A DNA stretch of 64,000 nt from Hexactinellida sp. DTS-2022. Its lineage: Eukaryota; Porifera; Hexactinellida. The position numbers and the translations under genes are program-made. The notes beneath the pieces were generated by a model, which saw only the letters and a program-made list of their open reading frames with translations, did not search any database and had not been told where the DNA came from. The DNA lies in the NCBI GenBank assembly GCA_028753945.1, contig JAPNXP010000009.1:2914001-2978000 (forward strand), written 5' to 3'. This document shows positions 10,939 to 22,819 of this stretch, one piece after another (position 1 is the stretch's first letter; each line of letters opens with the position of its first letter).

Positions 10939-13545
10939 ATGTTCAACACCAAGAGATACCACTCTGAAGCCAATTCCGATGCGATCAGTGTGACTTCATC
11001 GACTAGTGAAAGCGGCAGTGAGTACAGTCTCGGCCCCGCAATAGGATCCTTTGACAGGAACGATGACACTGCCGTGGAGTATCATGTAAACGAGTACGAT
11101 GCAGAAGAGCCTGGTGGTGTTCTCCCCGTGTCTCCCAGTGCTGCCCAGGTCGCAGCCGGGCTAGTGATTCTGCCTGTGGCCATCAGATCTTTCCAGAGGA
11201 CCTGGAGATGACCCCGTGATATGCACCAAGCCAAGGGCGGTTATCCCAAATCATTTCCTGCCAAGTCTGCCCCTCGTTGTTTCAAGGAAGACTGGAAGAC
11301 TTCCTGGCTGGAGTACTCTTCTTTGACAGATATGGTGTACTGTCATCGCTGTAGACACTTTGGAAAAGGTGCACTCCCAGTGTGGGAAGGCCAGGGTAGC
11401 CGTTTCAACATATGGAAGGAGGTCACGACCTCAATCGAAGAACACCGTCAGGCGCAAGTGATATAAGCAAACTGGAAACAGTCTCTGATAACTGGTGGGA
11501 TCAGAGCTGTCGTGGCGAAAGGTGCGAAGAAACTTGCAGCTGACAATACCCTGTATGTCGCGACTGTGGTTCAAGTGGTCAACTTCTGCGGGCGCCAGAC
11601 TATAGCACTGAGAGGACATGGAGAACATGTTGGAAGTGACAACAAGGGAAACTTCCTCGAGCTGCTGGACGTTATATCTCACCACGATACTGTCGTCAAC
11701 GACAAGCTGTGCAGTGGTCGACGCTACTACACCTCGCCACGCAACCAGAACGAGCTCCTAGAAATACAAGCAAACCTAATCCACGGGGAAATTTGTGCCG
11801 CGGGAGGCAGGATTCTACGCCGTCATGGCTGATCAGTCGAGGGACTTGGGGAAACACGAACAGATCTCTATCACCTGCCGGTACTTCCGCGAAGGCAAGG
11901 TCCAGGACGCGTTCTTGGAATTCGCCAAGGCTGACAGCCTTACGGCTGAATCACTGTCGGGGGACATCTAGGCTACTCTGAGATGGGACAGGCTTCCTCT
12001 GGAGGGTTTAGTTGCACAAGCCAACGATGTAGCCAGCGTAATGATTAATGAGTGGCTCAATCAACGGGGTCCAAGAGCGCATCTTGCGCGAGACTGATGG
12101 AAGAGCCATCTTCGTTCACTGTAGTACGCACCGCCTAAACCTTGCAGTTGTGGGGGAAATTTGCCATGCAGGCAAGGCTGTGGACCTGTTTCACAACTTA
12201 TCTCTGTTCTACTCCTTTGTATCAACCTCCATAGTCCACGCGAAGTATGAAGAATTCCGTGGTCCGACGAACAGACTGGAATTGCAGAGGTTGAGCGAGA
12301 CAAGTTGCGTGTGCCAACACGCTGCGTGCCACAACGTTCGGGTGAACCTTCCAAGCATCAACGGCGGATTCCTGGGGGACATGGGGGGGGGGGGCAATTG
12401 GTCCCCCCAAGTTTTTCAACATTAGAATAACTGAAATTAATTAGTGAACAAGAAAGATAATATAATTTATTGGAAATTCTAATAGAATGAACACGTATTA
12501 GCTAGCATGGACAAATTTTAGTTTAGTATGTGTAATGTGTAGTATTCTATAATGGAATCAAAAAGTAGCTCTGATAAGTTAAATTTTTACCCCCCAGAAT
12601 TTTTAAAGAATCCGCCACTGCCAAGCATCATTGACACACTGAACTACTTTGCTGATAGTTCCGCCAACGTTGATGCCAATATACGATCCGAGGCGTGGGC
12701 TGTTATCCTTAATGGAAACCTGTTTCGTAGCAGAACTATGCATCCTGGAAGAAGTGCTAGCGAAGCAGAAGCTTGAGACATTGGATCTTCCCGCTGCCAC
12801 CCTCATGGTTCAAGCTAGTATCGAACACTGTGAAAGAGAGTTTGGTGGTTTTGCCAGTGAAGGTTGGGCACAAGTGTGGGGGCGCTTCAACCATCTAGTA
12901 GAGGAACTCGACCTTCCGCGACCACAATGGCGACCGGTTCGCAGAGTGAGGAGGGATGAGGCGGCACAGACTACCATTGTATTGGAAACAGAGCAGAACT
13001 ACTGGACAAACCTGTATGAACTAATACTTCGGGCTACTGGAACAGAGCTTTAGAGGAGATTCATTGGCGGCACAAACGTGGCCTTCAAGGGCATTGATTC
13101 CTTATCTCCTCCGTCCCCAAACTTTCTGAGCCTTGACAATGGGCTGCAGGAAATCGCGACCCACTATGGCGTGGATACCGACACTCTGCGGCACGACTTC
13201 CAGACATTCACTACCCTTGTTAGCAACAAGAGGGAAGTGGACAGGGAGTTTGTTGCCCCAGTCTGCATAACCGACCCTTTGAATCTCACGGCACCCTACA
13301 AGCTGGCCATGTCTGCGCTGTACCAACTCGCAAAAATAGCTGTGACTATTCCAGTAGGCACAGCTTCTTGCGAACGGTCATTCAGCTCTATGCGGAGAAT
13401 CAAAACGTGGCTTCGCGTGCAGACTGCCGACGAACTTTTATCCTGGCTGGCGATTCTCTGTGTGAACAGAAAGAGGGCCAAACAGTTGGGAGAGAACGGG
13501 TTTCGTAGGGTTGTCGAAGAGTTCAAGAAACGTAGTGCCAGGTAG
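10939..13545 (+). pseudogene. hAT transposase (ZMYM/TTF-DUF4371 type), broken
   Basis: Successive plus-strand pieces follow the order of this hAT branch: an acidic N-terminus; a TTF-type zinc finger at 11221-11466 (YCHRCRHFGKG); the DUF4371 region, with YAVMADQSRDL near 11814 and HCSTHRLNLAVVG at 12118-12160; and the C-terminal dimerisation region at 13291-13470 (PVGTASCERSFSSMRRIKT). In-frame stops occur at 11209 and 11464, a frameshift near 11805, a stop at about 11969, and a MITE splits the gene at 12359-12620. The segments at 12649-13053 and 13078-13545 carry the 3' part in one phase with one stop between them. Transposase activity cannot survive this damage. Confidence 0.85.
12359..12620. 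mobile_element. hAT-type MITE, 262 bp, inside the hAT gene
   Basis: Ends caacggcggattcct and aagaatccgccactg with perfect 8-bp duplications ccaagcat at 12351-12358 and 12621-12628. It interrupts the transposase after the residues VNLPS, which resume at LPSIIDTLN. Confidence 0.9.
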
Positions 13546-14365
13546 TTGATTTTGTCCTAGTATGTATGTAGCATGTACATAGCAGTGGCGCGAAATACTT
13601 TCTCATAGTTTTTAGATGTTTGACACACACGGGTTATTGTTGTATATAATAGTAGCAAACCCCCTGACCCCCTAGCCTACCGCTGCCCCTCTACCCCCGT
13701 ATGGGGGGCAAGGGGGCAGCAGAGGGAGGCAGTTGCCCCCCTCTTCATCCGCCCCTGGTTTGTTGAAGCTCTCTGTACAGATAATTACCCACTAGACGTT
13801 CGATTATACAAATTGTTCTCAGCTGATAATACACTTGTGCCAAAAGTAACGCATCCATGCAACCCAGAATGAAGTCTAATTTTGTATTTTGATATCGTTC
13901 ATATCATTAAATGCATCCGTAACAACTGGTTAAATATCAAGGATTATGAAAGGACATTTATTTTTCCGAAATTCGAGGAGTGTCTATTGGGAGTAGAAAA
14001 GTGGATCAATTCTATTAAATCAAATAAAGTCTCCACAGCCAACATTTCAACTAAGCATTTCAATTCCTAGACACTTTATCCAGAACTGTGTTACGCACCT
14101 TTCCAAGATATTCGAAATTTATTCACATCTGATAAGTGTAATATCTGGAAAGAGCGCCAAGATTAACAGCTAAAGCGTGTTGGCCATCCACTTTAGAAAT
14201 ACAAAATGTTAGCTTTGCGTTAAAAATATTTCATGAAACAAGATCCGCTGGGCTTTTATCTTGGGAAATGGAGAATAACATCGTAAACATAAATCAAATG
14301 GTCGAATTTCTTAATCTAATAAATCAGGTTTGGAAAAACATTCAACCTGTAAATTATTTCAGACA

Positions 14366-14620
14366 ATATTGGCATTTTGCTTTGAAATCCCATCTAAAGT
14401 ATCCGTAAATCAAAGTGTTTAAATACATCAAGAAGCTTTCTGCTAGCCATATCATGAGTTTGAAGTTAGAGATATAACAAAAATCATTCTGAAAACCATT
14501 TCGAAATTTACGTATAAAATGTGCGATGTCCATCATAGTGAATGCATACTGAAGAGAAACCTGATAGTGTTTAAAATTTGACTCCTTTATTGGTTTGTAA
14601 TTTTTGGCAAGATTTTGTAC
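14366..14620. other. Remnant of uncertain origin beside the P-like fragment
   Basis: A 93-codon minus-strand frame (14354-14635) covers it, without recognisable motifs. It may equally be decayed 3' sequence of the P-like element on the plus strand. Function unknown. Confidence 0.25.
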
Positions 14621-14622
14621 TA

Positions 14623-15099
14623 CACTCCCTACCAAAGGTAATCGTACTCCAAAAAATTCCCATAGAAAATAGTAATATAGTGTCTAGAAAATGTATATTG
14701 TATTCGTAATATATGGAATATTGCTATCTTGATACCAGATTCTTATTCTACGTATTCGAAATATCTATTGCACAAGCCTTCACCTCTGTTAGCTACTGAT
14801 CAAGTTGCAGATTACCATCCATTGCCACTATGAGCCATTTGTTCCCACCTTGTACCATGTTGGCAATTGGAAGAATGGTACATGGTGCCACCGGATGAAT
14901 ATTTTCAAAACTAATCAATATTTTATTAAGTTATAAGCTTCTAGAAATGTTAATTCGGATGCGTTGAATACGATTCTACAATCAAAATGACCACATCGCA
15001 TAGAATTTTAATGAATTAGCGCATAATATTTGACTTACGTATATAGTACAATTTACAATAGGATTTTTTGTAGGTACGAATACTTTTGGTAGGGGAGTG
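14623..15099. mobile_element. Tc1/mariner-type MITE, 477 bp
   Basis: Left end cactccctaccaaaggtaat and right end tacttttggtaggggagtg form imperfect TIRs bordered by TA (14621-14622, 15100-15101). No coding capacity. Confidence 0.75.
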
Positions 15100-15101
15100 T
15101 A

Positions 15102-16850
15102 CTTCATTTAATAAATATACCACAGCAAGGGTATTCTAGTTAATTCTAGTTAAGAAGCGAAGTATTGAAAACTATTTGGAAAGTATTCAAGTACTTTTGG
15201 AAAGTATTTAGGAACAAGTACAATTACATTGGATAAACGAGAAAGTACTTAAGTACAAGCACACAACAATTTGTAATTATGTGCAAAAGTACTCAAATAC
15301 AATTGCACTTGAACCCAACCCTGACTAGAATATAAATAATGAAATCTGTGTCCCACTAATACAGGTATATTTGTAATGGATCAAACTGAATACCACGAAT
15401 CGTAAATTTTATGAGGAAGGGCGGTTACCCAGAGGACTTTTCCCGCCAAGCTAAATGGCATTTCAAGGATTAAGTGTCAAAATATTTCATTTAAGAATCA
15501 GACAAACATTACAAGGTAAAGTTTGTCAGATTCTGGGTTTATTGTATAATTCTTTATAATTAAATTAACTAATTAATTAGAAAATCGTGATGAATGGTAA
15601 GCTGTACGTCATCGAAGTTGCATGTTGTGCTGATTTTCAGGATATTTTTGGAAAAGTTCCATGATCGTTTGCCCCATCCTGGAATAAAATAGCTCTATCC
15701 TTTCTATTCGACAGCAATATTACTGGCCAGGGATGTATACACAGATTACTGATTATGTGAGTTAATGTGTATTAAAAAAACAAAACATAAACATTTTGGT
15801 GGTGCGCCGCACAACCGCGCACCACCCTGGCTACGCAACTGTTAAGCTAATATTTCATTAGAAACACATAAATAGTTCCACAATAGGTTATCTCTATACA
15901 AGTTATTCTAGGTATCTATCACTTGTAATAATCATATATTTATTCTGTAATTTCAATATCCACGTTTTATTATTCTTTATCGAACTAGAAAACATTTAAA
16001 ACATTATACTGATGATGAAAAATAAATAATAAAAAAACCTGTTTTGAAAGGAAATCAGGTAGCATAACGAAGAATGAATAGAAGTGACTGATTCTGATTT
16101 ATTCGGATGAATCAATTCTGATTTACACGTAGTCCCTAAAGATAAGAAATCAAGAAAAAATGAGCAATTATATTGCCTTAGCTCACGACGAGAGGAGCCA
16201 AAAGTACCAGTTTCGACTATTTCTTTGCAAAAATCTGACACTGTATAATCTTCGTCGTCGTTTGAAATAACTGCAAAAGCAAGGAAGCTACTTGTTTTGC
16301 AGAGATTTTTTCAATTTCGGCATGATCTCAAACAGTCCAGGAGACTTGACATTCTGTTTCTCTGATGCTTTACAGAACATTCAGCAAGAGTTCAATCGAG
16401 AATTAGACTTTTCTCCTAGATCTGAAGAAGTAGCAGTTAGTGCTGCATGTATGTGCAATAGATGTGCCGAGTAAGCCAAGTTTCAAAGCTCCGAGTGTTT
16501 GTCATTTTCTGCATACTTCTCTCACTATTAGTAACACCACAAATGTTATTCGGTAATGGTCAAATACTCGTCTTGAACAGACCATTGTGCCATGAACTTA
16601 CGAGTCAAGGAACTAAGGTTTTCAGAATAATTCTCTTCCAAAAAGGTGTACACTTTGTAATTGTCCATGAGTCTTGTAATTTATATTCATAATGTAACAT
16701 TTATAAACAAACGATAAAATTAAATCTTGCCAAATATAAGTGAGATTTTAGGCGATTGGGCTCACTCTTAGCCTATTTTTAAGATTGTTTGGGGGTACCT
16801 GCAGGGATAAATATATTTTTAGTCACTAGAATAGATATATATATACTATT
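15102..16850. other. AT-rich stretch with one possible hAT end
   Basis: Repeated aagtactt/aagtattt words at 15150-15300 finish in aacccaaccctg (15318-15329), resembling the terminus of a hAT MITE whose left end I could not place. Small open frames at 15996-16241 (minus), 16292-16474 and 16462-16692 (plus) show no family motif. Nothing else recognised. Confidence 0.35.
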
Positions 16851-17062
16851 AAAACACAAACTTACGTATGTCTAAAAGCATGTCTCTAAATCTCACATTT
16901 AGGGACATATTTAAAAGCTAAGCTTTTTTTAAAACACAATTTAGTTAAAAAAAAACTCGATTCCCTATAAGGAAATTCACCATAAAAGTGTGTTTTTATG
17001 GAGTATTTGGGGACATATGTCCCTAAATATCTGAGATTTAGGGACACGATCTGGCGGTGTGA

Positions 17063-17092
<30 letters not shown>
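17063..17092. repeat. TA dinucleotide microsatellite
   Basis: An uninterrupted run of about fifteen ta units, next to a pair of short inverted words (gggacatatgtccct, atttagggaca). Confidence 0.95.
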
Positions 17093-17097
<5 letters not shown>

Positions 17098-17336
17098 GTT
17101 TGATGTTCCGAGTTGATTGAAGAAAGTGGACGGTTTCCAAATGTGATTTTTGGCATATAGGGGTAACCTTTGGCACCCGCCAACAAGTTGAGGTTTCCAC
17201 TCAAAATTTCTCACTCCTCGACAACTTCTGACATCATTGTCACATTTCGAGAACCCTGAAAGTCACTTAATCGCACATAATTCGCGCCCTTTAGGAGAAA
17301 AAAATCTGAAAATTTAATAGAATATGCACATTAATG

Positions 17337-17760
17337 ATGCGGACACGTTGGTGACACCAGATTTCCAATATGCTAATTCATTATCGCATGATGACGTAAT
17401 GACAAGATATTCACATTGTAAATTGGCCTATTTTCGCATTATAATCAAGGTTTCGAACAGGGTATTATACAGGAGTAGAATTGAACACTCCTAACTGTCC
17501 TAAGGTCACTAGAATATGAATTTTGACGCCTAAATGGTTTGTTTTGTATTACTCTATGGGGACTTTCGGCAGTTTTCGCGTCCTAAACACAAACATATCC
17601 CAATTTATGCGTATGGCGCGCTCCTGGATAAACCCCTGGTTTCGAAGTATATAAACCACACACCAAACGCGAAGCGGCTGGTGTGTGGTTGTGTTCTGCC
17701 GTCAAGCGACATAGCAAGCGAAGCGCGCTGGTAACTAATAATTTACGTTGGTATTACGCT
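17337..17760 (-). repeat. Dispersed repeat family E, copy 1
   Basis: Its reverse complement matches 28925-29010 (ataggccaatttacaatg and gtcatcatgcgat) and 29670-29850 (cacacaccagccgcttcgc and aaccttgatta). The cgcttcgc/aaccacacacca motifs form small hairpins. No coding potential. Confidence 0.6.
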
Positions 17761-18036
17761 TCTCAATTCACTTAAATTTGAGATTTTGCCCTCAGATTTC
17801 CTGAAAATTATTTAAAATATACAACTGATTGGAAAATTTGAACAGCTCATAATAGGTTTGTTAAGCAAATAAATCTGCAAGACCCATCGCATTTGTCACC
17901 CATCACACACCTAGTAACCCATTGACCCATTGTGTTACATATTTGTTAATATCTAAACATTCTGTAACACAATAAGTAGTAAACATATATGTATGTATGA
18001 TGCTAGTCAATCAGTTAATTTTGTCGGACTTGTAAT

Positions 18037-18860
18037 TTATGGTCTTCCGTGATAATTTTTTGCTCCATTATTTGTGGCCATTTTCTGGTGCCAAACAGAT
18101 AATTCTTCAGGTGGAACTTGATTAATCCACCTTCTCTGACTTCTCCACACTATCCATTTGATGCCTTCGAGATTAAGATTTTGTGCTAGTAATTTGATCT
18201 TATGTTGGCTGTATTTCATCTGGAGGTAAGAACGGTAGACCAATAATACAGCGTAAGTAATTTGAAATGCACAATTATTGGTGTATGTCGTTGCAAGAAT
18301 TACTTTCTGAACCTTCTTCCAAATTGGTTGGATATAATGGAACCAACAGCCTTGAAACTTGATCCAATTGAAAAGCTTTCTATAAGTATTACGTGCTGCC
18401 TGTTCTCAGTCCGAGATTGCTATTTGAGGTTAAAATTTTCGGAGGAATTTGTTGAATTATGAGAGAACTGCTTTATATAACTCTTCAGAATTTCCAGTCA
18501 GAAGACAATGTATAGTAGGAGTGAGGGTGATCAATGAAATAAAGATCGTCCAAAGCTGGTAAAACTGCAGCCGTACAGTAAAAAGGTAGCGTCAGAAAAT
18601 TTCTGATATTTCAAGCATCATGGAGGTAATTTCATCAGAAAAAGTTTAATCCACTGTCATCTTCTAAAAACAGAAGCTTTTACATAATTTAAAACCTTCC
18701 GTAAATTACATCGAGATGTTTTCTCAGCTTCTTTACATTTCGATATCACCAAGTATATTTCATCATTATATTCACTGTGTCCATGATTATGCCAGGAAAT
18801 TATACTTATCAAATTCGAATCATGGTTTAGCAGTAGATTTACAACAGTTACGACCATTCT
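18037..18860 (-). pseudogene. FLYWCH-type MULE transposase fragment
   Basis: Translated on the minus strand, two parts match the element at 46.9-50.2 kb. One part, 18657-18857, contains HNHGHSEYNDEIY (compare HNHSLVEYNSIVYE near 48770). The other, 18037-18243, contains RRWINQVPPEELSVW and MATNNGAKNYH (compare KRWLRQIRAEELSIF and ITTNNGAESYH near 47930). The region between keeps ELYKAVL-like and WTIFIS-like words. Stops and frameshifts are frequent. The order agrees with a MULE-domain protein read right to left. No TIRs were located for it. Confidence 0.65.
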
Positions 18861-19104
18861 TTTGGACGAAATATACTTAAGTCCATCATAAGTATCATAA
18901 TTGTCAAGCGTTTCTGTTTAGAAGTTGTAAGTTGTACTCCAATATATTGTCGGGAAAGATTGTATGTATATGTCCTATTTATTAATATGGATGTACATAG
19001 TACACACGATTCACAGTGACTTAACACATGGAAATAGGAAAATATTTGTGGTTATCAAAATGCTTCTAGATGTGTAGTGGTAATAAATTATTATTTGCTA
19101 TTTT

Positions 19105-19165
19105 GTGGGGGACGATTATTCGAGAGGGGGGGTACTATTTGATAATTACGGTAACAGTGTGTATG
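19105..19165. mobile_element. Short fragment of the TA-flanked MITE seen at 23508
   Basis: The words cgattattcgagaggggg and ggtactatt, and the end attacggta, resemble the right end of the MITE at 23508-23765. Only one terminus is present. Confidence 0.4.
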
Positions 19166-19254
19166 TTCTGGATGAAAATCGAGCAAGGTAAAATCTTCAG
19201 ACATTCGAGCCTCTAGAAATTGTCCAGGGGCCTTATTCACCAAAGCACTTAACT

Positions 19255-19660
19255 TAAGATTTGCTTAATATTAAGCAAATTCTTAGTTTTTGCTTAACTT
19301 TAAGCAAATTCTTAGTCTTTGCTCAAACTTAAGCAAAACCTAAGCAATACTTAAGTCAGATTTTAGTTGGTATTCACTAACCAATATTTAAGCAAATACT
19401 AGAATTTGCTTAACTTTAAGCAAAAACTAAGAATTTGATTGAAGTTAAGCAAAAACTAAGAATTTGCTTAATATTAAGCAAAACTTATGCAAAACTTAAG
19501 TCAGATTTAAGTCGGTATTCACGAACCAAAACTTAAGCAATTACTAAGAATTTGCTTAACTTTAAGCAAAAACTAAGAATTTGCTTAAACTTAAGCAAAA
19601 ACTAAGAATTTGCTTAAACTTAAGCAAACATTAAGAAAAAATTTAAGTCATGTCTATAGG
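19255..19660. repeat. Left subterminal TTAAGCAAA-type repeats
   Basis: More than fifteen copies of variants of cttaactttaagcaaa and gaatttgcttaa occur in both orientations, with ctaagaatttgc as linker. The phrase gtcggtattcacgaacca (19512-19529) repeats gttggtattcactaacca (19365-19382), so a block of about 148 bp is duplicated. Such dense inverted words may bind the element's own Myb-like protein. Confidence 0.8.
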
Positions 19661-19857
19661 TGACTTAACTTAGTTAGAATAATTGTCAAGCTGTAGTAAT
19701 GGTGCTTAATTTTCTTCTTAACAAACATAGTTTATGTCTGAAAATGTATACTAAGCGTTTTGAGTTCAATCAGTGGTTAGATTTATTTATAAAAGAAATT
19801 CTGTTCAATTCGCCTCTAATTCCTCAGAGTACTTTTATTCTATATTCACACACGACG

Positions 19858-20897
19858 ATGGCATCAGCGCTACATATACTTGAAATTGAAATTTGCCTAC
19901 GTCGTCAAAGAGTTTTTAGAGATAGACTTAACCCCATAGAGCAATATTCAGATAGAGAATTTATTACCCGATACAGAATTACGCGGTATATGTTCATTGA
20001 AATTCTAGATCAGATTTCGAGTAAAGTTCATCGATCAACTACTCGCTCCTATTCTATTCCTGCAACAACACAATTGGCAGTAGCACTACAATTCTTAGCA
20101 ACGGGTACATTTCAGACTGTTGTTGCATCTGCTCATGGAGTTTCACAGACGTCTGTATCAAGATGCGTTACAGCTGTGTGTGATGGTTTAGCTTCTGTTG
20201 CGCATAGATACGTATATTCAATTTCCAAATGAAACTCGACAAAAGATTATCCAAGAATCCATGTTTCAACAAGGCGGATTTCCTTTAGTTTTTGGCTGTA
20301 TAGATGGCTCACATATTCCTATCATAGCTCCCTCATGCAATGAAGACATCTATGTTAATAGAAAGTTATTCCATTCTATTAATATACAAGCTATTTGTGA
20401 ACACGAATTTCGCTTCATTGATGCTGTCGTTAATTAAGTGGCCCGGCTGCACTCATGATGCGTTTATATGGCGGCAATCAGGTTTAAACCGTAAAATAGC
20501 AAGTGGTCAAATTTATACTGTCCATGGGTGGTTTTTGGGTGACAGTGCGTATGGATTACGAACTAATCTAATGACTCCCATACCTTCTCCAATCACCCTT
20601 GGGCAAAGAAGGTATAATCGAGCGTTTGTAAAAGTTCGCAAGACCATCGAATGCACGTTCGGGATTTGGAAAAGTCGTTGGAGGTCGATGGATAAAACTG
20701 GCGGTACCCTCTGTTATACTCCGGAAAGGGTTTGTAAAATGATCTTGGCAACTATGTTATTACATAACATGTGTATCAGCCATGGACTATTAACGGATAT
20801 CGATATTAATGAAGAACTTACGCTAGATATTGATCTCCCGGAACCTTCAGCAAATGGAGTGACCATGAGACAAGAAATTGCATCGAATTTTTTTTGA
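19858..20897 (+). pseudogene. Harbinger DDE transposase (DDE_Tnp_4), frameshifted
   Basis: The preferred start is the ATG at 19858 (MASALHILEIEI); an upstream in-frame ATG at 19699 adds 53 residues lacking family character. Motifs in order: LQFLATGTFQTVVAS helix-turn-helix region; GCIDGSHIPI (first Asp, about 20296-20325); KWPGCTHDAFIWRQS (20438-20482); LGDSAYGL (second Asp, 20537-20560); and IECTFGIWKSRWR (catalytic Glu, 20648-20686). Two short frameshifts break it, at about 20215 and 20430; the second looks like a 4-base ttaa repeat (gttaattaag). Otherwise no stops are visible, so it died recently. The usual family length of about 350-400 residues fits. Confidence 0.9.
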
Positions 20898-21001
20898 TTA
20901 GCAAGTAACCCTGATTTAGTTATTCTATCAATTAAAGAATGATTGACTAACATTTATTTTGTTAAGTATTGTAATTAGTACATTGAATGAAACATAATGT
21001 A

Positions 21002-21603
21002 TTATAAATCATCAGGAGGAGGTGGCAAGAATGGAAAATTAGAATAATTTTTGGATACGCTAGGAACACCATAAGGTCCTAAAATATTAGGGTAGGAGGA
21101 CTGTTGACTCAGTAGCGATATTATAATTTGCTGATTTCTGAGTATTTCTGGGAGTGACTTTAGTTCCTGCAGTTGTTCTACTATAAGCTTCAAATAATTT
21201 CCTATATTAGTTAACAACTTCAATTTTTGCTCCTCCTTTTCTAATAGTGTGTTTCGTTTTGTAAATATCATCCGAATGTGGTGAACATTTTCTTTTCCTT
21301 CTGAAAGGGACTCCGTCATCTCCCGAGAAGGTAGGACTAATCACCATTTGATCAGACAGCTGAGAACTTTGAGGCTCAATGGATGTATCAATTTCGCAAG
21401 GAATTCCTTCGAAATTTTCTCTTCCCTCTATGCTAGGGATTTTCTCCTCCAAGTAAGTTAATTGGGCCTCAGGTGAACCTCCTCCAGTCTTTCTCACTGA
21501 TGCGAGTTTATCCGAAATTAGCGGCTTGTGTTTTGTTAAGATATTCGCCCATTTCTTTGTAATTTAATCTTTAGGATATTGCCCCTTCAATTCGGACCAA
21601 AAA
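21002..21603 (-). pseudogene. Harbinger Myb/SANT-like accessory protein, broken
   Basis: On the minus strand the upstream part reads FWSELKGQYPKD, stop, then KKWANILTKHKP, the C-terminal half of a Myb/SANT-like domain, followed by VRKTGGGSPEAQ, a well-known motif of Harbinger accessory proteins. An acidic/serine linker leads to a coiled-coil-like tail (LLEKEEQKLKLL) ending in a proline-rich stretch. There is one in-frame TAA in the Myb region (about 21570) and a frameshift near 21300. The first part of the Myb domain was not found. In this superfamily the protein carries the transposase to the nucleus and to the element ends. Confidence 0.8.
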
Positions 21604-21789
21604 TTAAAAATTGTTCAAATAAGGGTTATACCTGTGCAATTTAACATACATGTGTAAACCTCCCGAATATGAAGTAAATTTCAATTGGATAATTTTTGGG
21701 TGACGTAAGTCAATTTTTGGGTGACGAAAGTCCATAGAAGTGGTTCAGTGTCTTCATCTATTCCAAAAAGATTTTTCTCCCTCAAAAGA

Positions 21790-22120
21790 TGGTCGTTGCC
21801 AAGTGTTATCTCAAAAAATATAAAAGATAGAGACTCAAAATCAATTGCAAAGTTGTTCCTTATCGTATGTAGAGTAAGATACTATTTTTAGAATTCACAT
21901 TTTAAAGATATAGAAATTTATAATAATTTAGTTATAAAAATTATCGACCAATTATCCACATATTCAGTAAAAATTTACATAAAAAATGAATTAAGTAGAA
22001 ATTCAACAAAAGCTTCCTAGTATCTTTCAATCATAGAATATTAGAGTTGAAATACAACCTCAAACTAAGTTTACTGTTTACTGTTGTATAAACTTATATT
22101 AATATCACTTGGCAACGGCT
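21790..22120. repeat. Possible MITE with gttgccaagtg ends
   Basis: gtcgttgccaagtgttatc (21792-21810) is opposed by atatcacttggcaacg (22103-22118) as an imperfect inverted repeat. No convincing target duplication was found. Confidence 0.35.
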
Positions 22121-22819
22121 ATATGGGTTCATATAGGATAAATTATATTATAGTCAATAACTCTATAGTAATACAAGCTAAATCAATTCTATTTTCCAGG
22201 TAAACTACTACTACATAGTACAGTCCAAAAACGCTATCAAACTTGAAATCAATTAAATTTTGTATTTCAAGGGGCTATCTCCTTAAGTCCTCAAAACTCC
22301 ATGCAGTTGAGTTAATTTGGAAGCAATTTCTTTCCAAACTCTCGTCTTTTCCTCAAATGTTAGGGACGCACTAAGACTGCCAAATAATTTTGACCTATTC
22401 TCTTGGACTAAATCTACTAAAGAGTTAGTTTCTTCGAGGTTGAAGTTTTTGATCGTATCTTAGATTTCTCCTGCTGCATTGATCCGAAAACACTATTTCA
22501 TATTAATGTTGGTTGTTTTAGTGATTTTTATAGTTTTGATCTTCTATATCATTCTGTGTTCAAATTATTGTAATGGTATCCTTTGTCACCATTCCTAACC
22601 ACGACTATTAGTAGTTTACATTTATCACCATCTCTGAAAAGAAGAATCGAAGTAGTTTATTTTTGCCACCACTGCTTTGTAGCATCTCGGGTGTTATATT
22701 GTTATCATTTTGTCTGGATGCATCATCAGTGGTATCTTATTCACACATCATGCAGAAGAATTAATGATCGTATACCATTTGAAAATTAAGGTGCAAGTTT
22801 AATTACCTTTGTACATTGA

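Larger units (their letters stand above)
10473..13757 (+). mobile_element. hAT transposon, about 3.3 kb, nested in the P-like gene
   Basis: It begins caggggcgtaggaac and ends catccgcccctg. The flanks gttttttg (10465-10472) and gtttgttg (13758-13765) match at seven of eight bases, as expected for a hAT target duplication; the right copy preserves the P-like reading frame (DLFVEAL). It carries a broken transposase gene on the plus strand and two later insertions (10562-10841 and 12359-12620). Confidence 0.85.
9670..14365 (+). pseudogene. P-like (THAP9-type) transposase, decayed and split
   Basis: Three pieces read as one P-element-type RNase H-like transposase: about 9670-10024, 10394-10464 and 13766-14365. 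Visible motifs are HVILQMNEVHI, GSIDNPEDPPTT, IVRLIPLG, CTDNYPLDV, KLFSADNTLVP and FDIVHIIKCIRNNWLN; the last corresponds to the conserved D-x-x-H-hydrophobic-x-K-x-x-RN block of the P family and also occurs in the element at 50.6-54.9 kb. The first gap is a hAT MITE, the second a complete hAT element; the P frame reads across each when the insert and one duplication are ignored. Several stop codons (for example after HPCNPE near 13870) and frameshifts show it is dead. No THAP domain or termini were found. The superfamily call is firm, the borders are approximate. Confidence 0.75.

Noticed and set aside
12061-12422. Minus-strand open frames of 60-97 codons
   Set aside because: Shadows of the hAT transposase on the plus strand, extended by the MITE's C-runs.
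16886-17204. Minus-strand frames with IYIYIYIY
   Set aside because: Generated by the TA microsatellite at 17063-17092.
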